This document shows positions 24,771 to 26,366 of a DNA stretch of 26,366 nucleotides, piece by piece. Each line of letters begins with the position of its first letter. Within the stretch, counting starts at the first letter, position 1. Both the position numbers and the translations under genes were made by a program. Under the pieces are notes generated by a model. It was not told the origin of the DNA. It ran no database searches and saw nothing but the letters and a program-made list of their open reading frames with translations. The DNA is from Nostocoides sp. (GTDB lineage: Bacteria; Actinomycetota; Actinomycetes; Actinomycetales; Dermatophilaceae), in contig JADJEA010000010.1 of assembly GCA_016702415.1 (NCBI GenBank), positions 1 to 26,366 of the forward strand, read 5' to 3'.

Positions 24771-26306
24771 TCAAGAGTCGGCGCGGAGTCGGTCGCGCAG
24801 GTCGCGTTTGAGGACCTTGCCGTAGTTGTTGGTCGGGAGGGCGTCGACGAACCGATAGTCCTTCGGGCGCTTGAATCGGGCGATCCGCTCTAGGCACGCG
24901 CGCGGTCGAGGTCGTCGGTGCCGGGGTGCGGCCGCGTCGGTGGGGACAACGAACGCGACGACCGATTCGCCCCACCGCGGGTCCGGCCGACCGACAACGG
25001 CGACCGCCCGGACGCCCGGGTGGTGGAGCAGGGCCTCCTCGACCTCCCGCGGATAGATGTTCATGCCGCCGCTGATGATGAGGTCCTTCGAGCGGTCGCG
25101 CAGCGTCAGGTAACCGTCGCCGTCGAGGCTGCCGATGTCGCCGGTATGCAGCCACCCGTCGCGGATCGTCTCCGCGGTCGCCTCCGGCTTGTTCCAGTAC
25201 CCGCCATGACGACATCGCCGCGGACGACGATCTCCCCCGGACTCCTCCGGTGGCACGGGGCGACCCTCTCCGTCGACGACCCGAACCAGCACATCGGTGC
25301 GCGCCAGGCCCACGCTCTCCATCCGCTCCCGCCACCGGGGATGCGCCCGATCGGCGTGATGCGGCCTGTGCCAGGGCGGTGATCGTCATCGGCGACTCGC
25401 CCTGGCCGTAGATCTGGGCGAGTCTCGGGCCGAAGACGGTCAACGCGCGTGCTCGAGATCGGCGAGATACATCGGTGCTCCGCCATAGATGATCGTCTTG
25501 AGATTGCCCAGGTCGCTCGCGGCCACGGCGGGGTCTTCGGCCAGGCGCTTGACCATCGTCGGGGCGGCAAAGAAGGAGGTCCCGGGCCAGCGTCGGATCA
25601 GCGCGGCCATCTCGGCACCGTCGACGCCGCCCGACTCCGGGAGCACGCTGACCGCCCCTTGGCCACATGCGGAAGGCCATAGATCCCCGACCCATGGGAC
25701 AAGGGTGCGGCATGAAGGACGCTGTCCTGCACCGAGATCAGGTCGATGTCGGCGGCGAAATAGCTCAGGACGCCATGAGCAGATTGCGGTGGGTCAGGAC
25801 GGCACCTTGGGCCGCCCGTCGTGCCGCTGGTATAGAACAGCCACGCCGGGTCCTCGGGCCGGACTGCGGTCAGGGGGATCGGTTCGGCGCTCGCCACCCG
25901 ACGCCACCGCTCGCCGAGCGACCAGCGCGGCGCGCGCGCGGAGCGCTCGCCATCGACGAGGGCGGTGATGTCGGACGCGTGCTCCTCGTCCGTCACCACG
26001 ACGGTGCTCCCGCTGTCATCGAGGATGTGCGCGATCTCGTCGCGATGGAGGCGGGCATTGACGGGGACGGCGACGAGGCCGGCGTGCCATACGGCATACA
26101 GCGCCTCGATGCAGTCGGGGCGGTTGCGCATGACGATGGCGACCCGGTCGCCAGGGACGAGCGAACTCGCGGCGCAAGCCGCCCGCGATGGCGGCGGTCC
26201 GGCGCGCAAACTCGCGCCAGGTCGCGTGGACCCGCTCACCCTCGGCGATGGCGGGGCGGTCGGCGTGCGTGCGGCCGTTGCGCTCGACCCACGAGGCGAG
26301 ATTCAT
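24771..26306 (-). CDS. AMP-dependent acyl-CoA synthetase/ligase (frameshifted)
   Basis: Adenylate-forming enzyme that would activate a carboxylic acid to acyl-AMP and then to a CoA thioester. About 511 codons, normal for the family. Blocks: NLASWVERNGRTHADRPAIA, LVPGDRVAIVMRNRPDCIEA, VWHAGLVAVPVNARLHRDEI, DDSGSTVVVTDEEH, DPAWLFYTSGTTGGP (phosphate loop), AAPLSHGSGIYGLPHVAKG, PGTSFFAAPTMVKRLAEDPA, LKTIIYGGAPMYLADLEHAR, LAQIYGQGESPMTITALAQA, GWLHTGDIGSLDGDGYLTLR, DRSKDLIISGGMNIYPREVE (hinge), and the C-terminal NNYGKVLKRDLRDRLRADS with the catalytic lysine. Acid specificity cannot be read; it could be fatty or aromatic. ATG 26306 has a TACCCT box 7 bases upstream (leaderless). Shifts near 26170, 25820, 25660, 25440, 25340, 25200 and 24890. 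Confidence 0.92.
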
Positions 26307-26313
26307 CCGGCCA

Positions 26314-26319
26314 AGGGTA
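26314..26319 (-). promoter_or_regulatory. -10 box of the acyl-CoA synthetase gene (leaderless start)
   Basis: On the minus strand TACCCT (26319-26314) stands 7 bases before the ATG at 26306, with no ribosome site. Confidence 0.4.
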
Positions 26320-26337
26320 GGGGCCGAACCCCCGGCT

Positions 26338-26343
26338 TACCAT
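26338..26343 (+). promoter_or_regulatory. -10 box of the gene starting at the right edge
   Basis: TACCAT stands exactly 6 bases before an ATG at 26350 on the plus strand. It is divergent from, and 18 bases away from, the synthetase -10 box, so the two promoters share one small control region. Confidence 0.35.
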
Positions 26344-26349
26344 GCCCCG

Positions 26350-26366
26350 ATGAGGATGGTGGCGCA
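26350..26366 (+). CDS. Start of a divergent gene (five codons visible)
   Basis: ATG at 26350 followed by codons for M-R-M-V-A and the window edge. Called only because the TACCAT box 6 bases upstream repeats the leaderless-start pattern of this window and because the place, divergent from the synthetase, suits a regulator or pathway gene. No product can be given. Confidence 0.3.

Larger units (their letters stand above)
295..26099. repeat. Dispersed octamer GTATGCCG/CGGCATAC, about 33 copies
   Basis: Copies by hand scan, GTATGCCG on the plus strand at 503, 1671, 3631, 6892, 7071, 8591, 10849, 12456, 13543, 14169, 14412, 15537, 16789, 19708, 19921, 20209, 22383 and 24263. CGGCATAC at 295, 3882, 3954, 5141, 6622, 7947, 8013, 9068, 9722, 11380, 13165, 13242, 20062, 20445 and 26092. 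Orientation is balanced (18 and 15). About one copy would be expected by base composition. The copies fall in all reading frames and at least one (9068) is intergenic. Confidence 0.85.

Noticed and set aside
1..26366. tRNA, rRNA, CRISPR arrays, insertion sequences and prophage genes
   Set aside because: None seen: no transposase or integrase motif, no regularly spaced repeats, no tRNA-like cloverleaf recognised. A tool search was not possible.

Overview
The window is a GC-rich (by eye about 70 percent) stretch of an actinobacterial chromosome. Pointers to Actinomycetota are the DUF222/13E12-type HNH protein, an F420-type LLM oxidoreductase, actinobacterial-style araB-araD-araA and rhaI-rhaEW-rhaB clusters, and many start codons preceded by a TANNNT box at 6-7 bases (leaderless transcripts). 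A Micrococcales/Intrasporangiaceae-like host is my guess; no marker gene settles it.

Left part (1-13918): sugar catabolism. On the minus strand, one tightly packed run goes xylA, a GH42 glycosidase, araB, araD, araA (araA runs off the left edge). Divergent from xylA, on the plus strand, lie a ROK-family regulator (likely XylR), a LacI-family regulator, then rhaI, rhaEW and rhaB. Together they would convert D-xylose and L-arabinose to D-xylulose 5-phosphate, and L-rhamnose to dihydroxyacetone phosphate plus lactate. The GH42 enzyme could supply galactose or arabinopyranose from plant glycans. No sugar transporter is present.

Middle part (13919-20390): an intact DUF222/HNH protein with its own promoter and terminator; a LysR regulator converging on a GNAT acetyltransferase; a flavin-reductase-like general stress protein; a small four-helix membrane protein coupled to a two-RCK potassium-channel-like protein with an altered selectivity filter; and the tail of a broken MFS transporter.

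Right part (20391-26366): a TetR regulator divergent from a DUF4386 membrane protein with a perfect palindromic operator between them; an Asp-box beta-propeller protein; a small protein of unknown function with a sharp leaderless promoter; then, on the minus strand, an acyl-CoA synthetase followed by an LLM oxidoreductase. A new plus-strand gene starts at the right edge.

Two window-wide observations stand out. First, the octamer GTATGCCG/CGGCATAC occurs about 33 times, roughly thirty-fold more than base composition predicts, in every reading frame and even between genes. Second, most catabolic genes carry several single-base frameshifts, often at G/C runs, while rhaB, the HNH gene, tetR and a few others are intact. 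This looks like sequencing error more than gene decay. No intergenic gap exceeds about 170 bases, and I saw no RNA gene, insertion sequence or CRISPR array.
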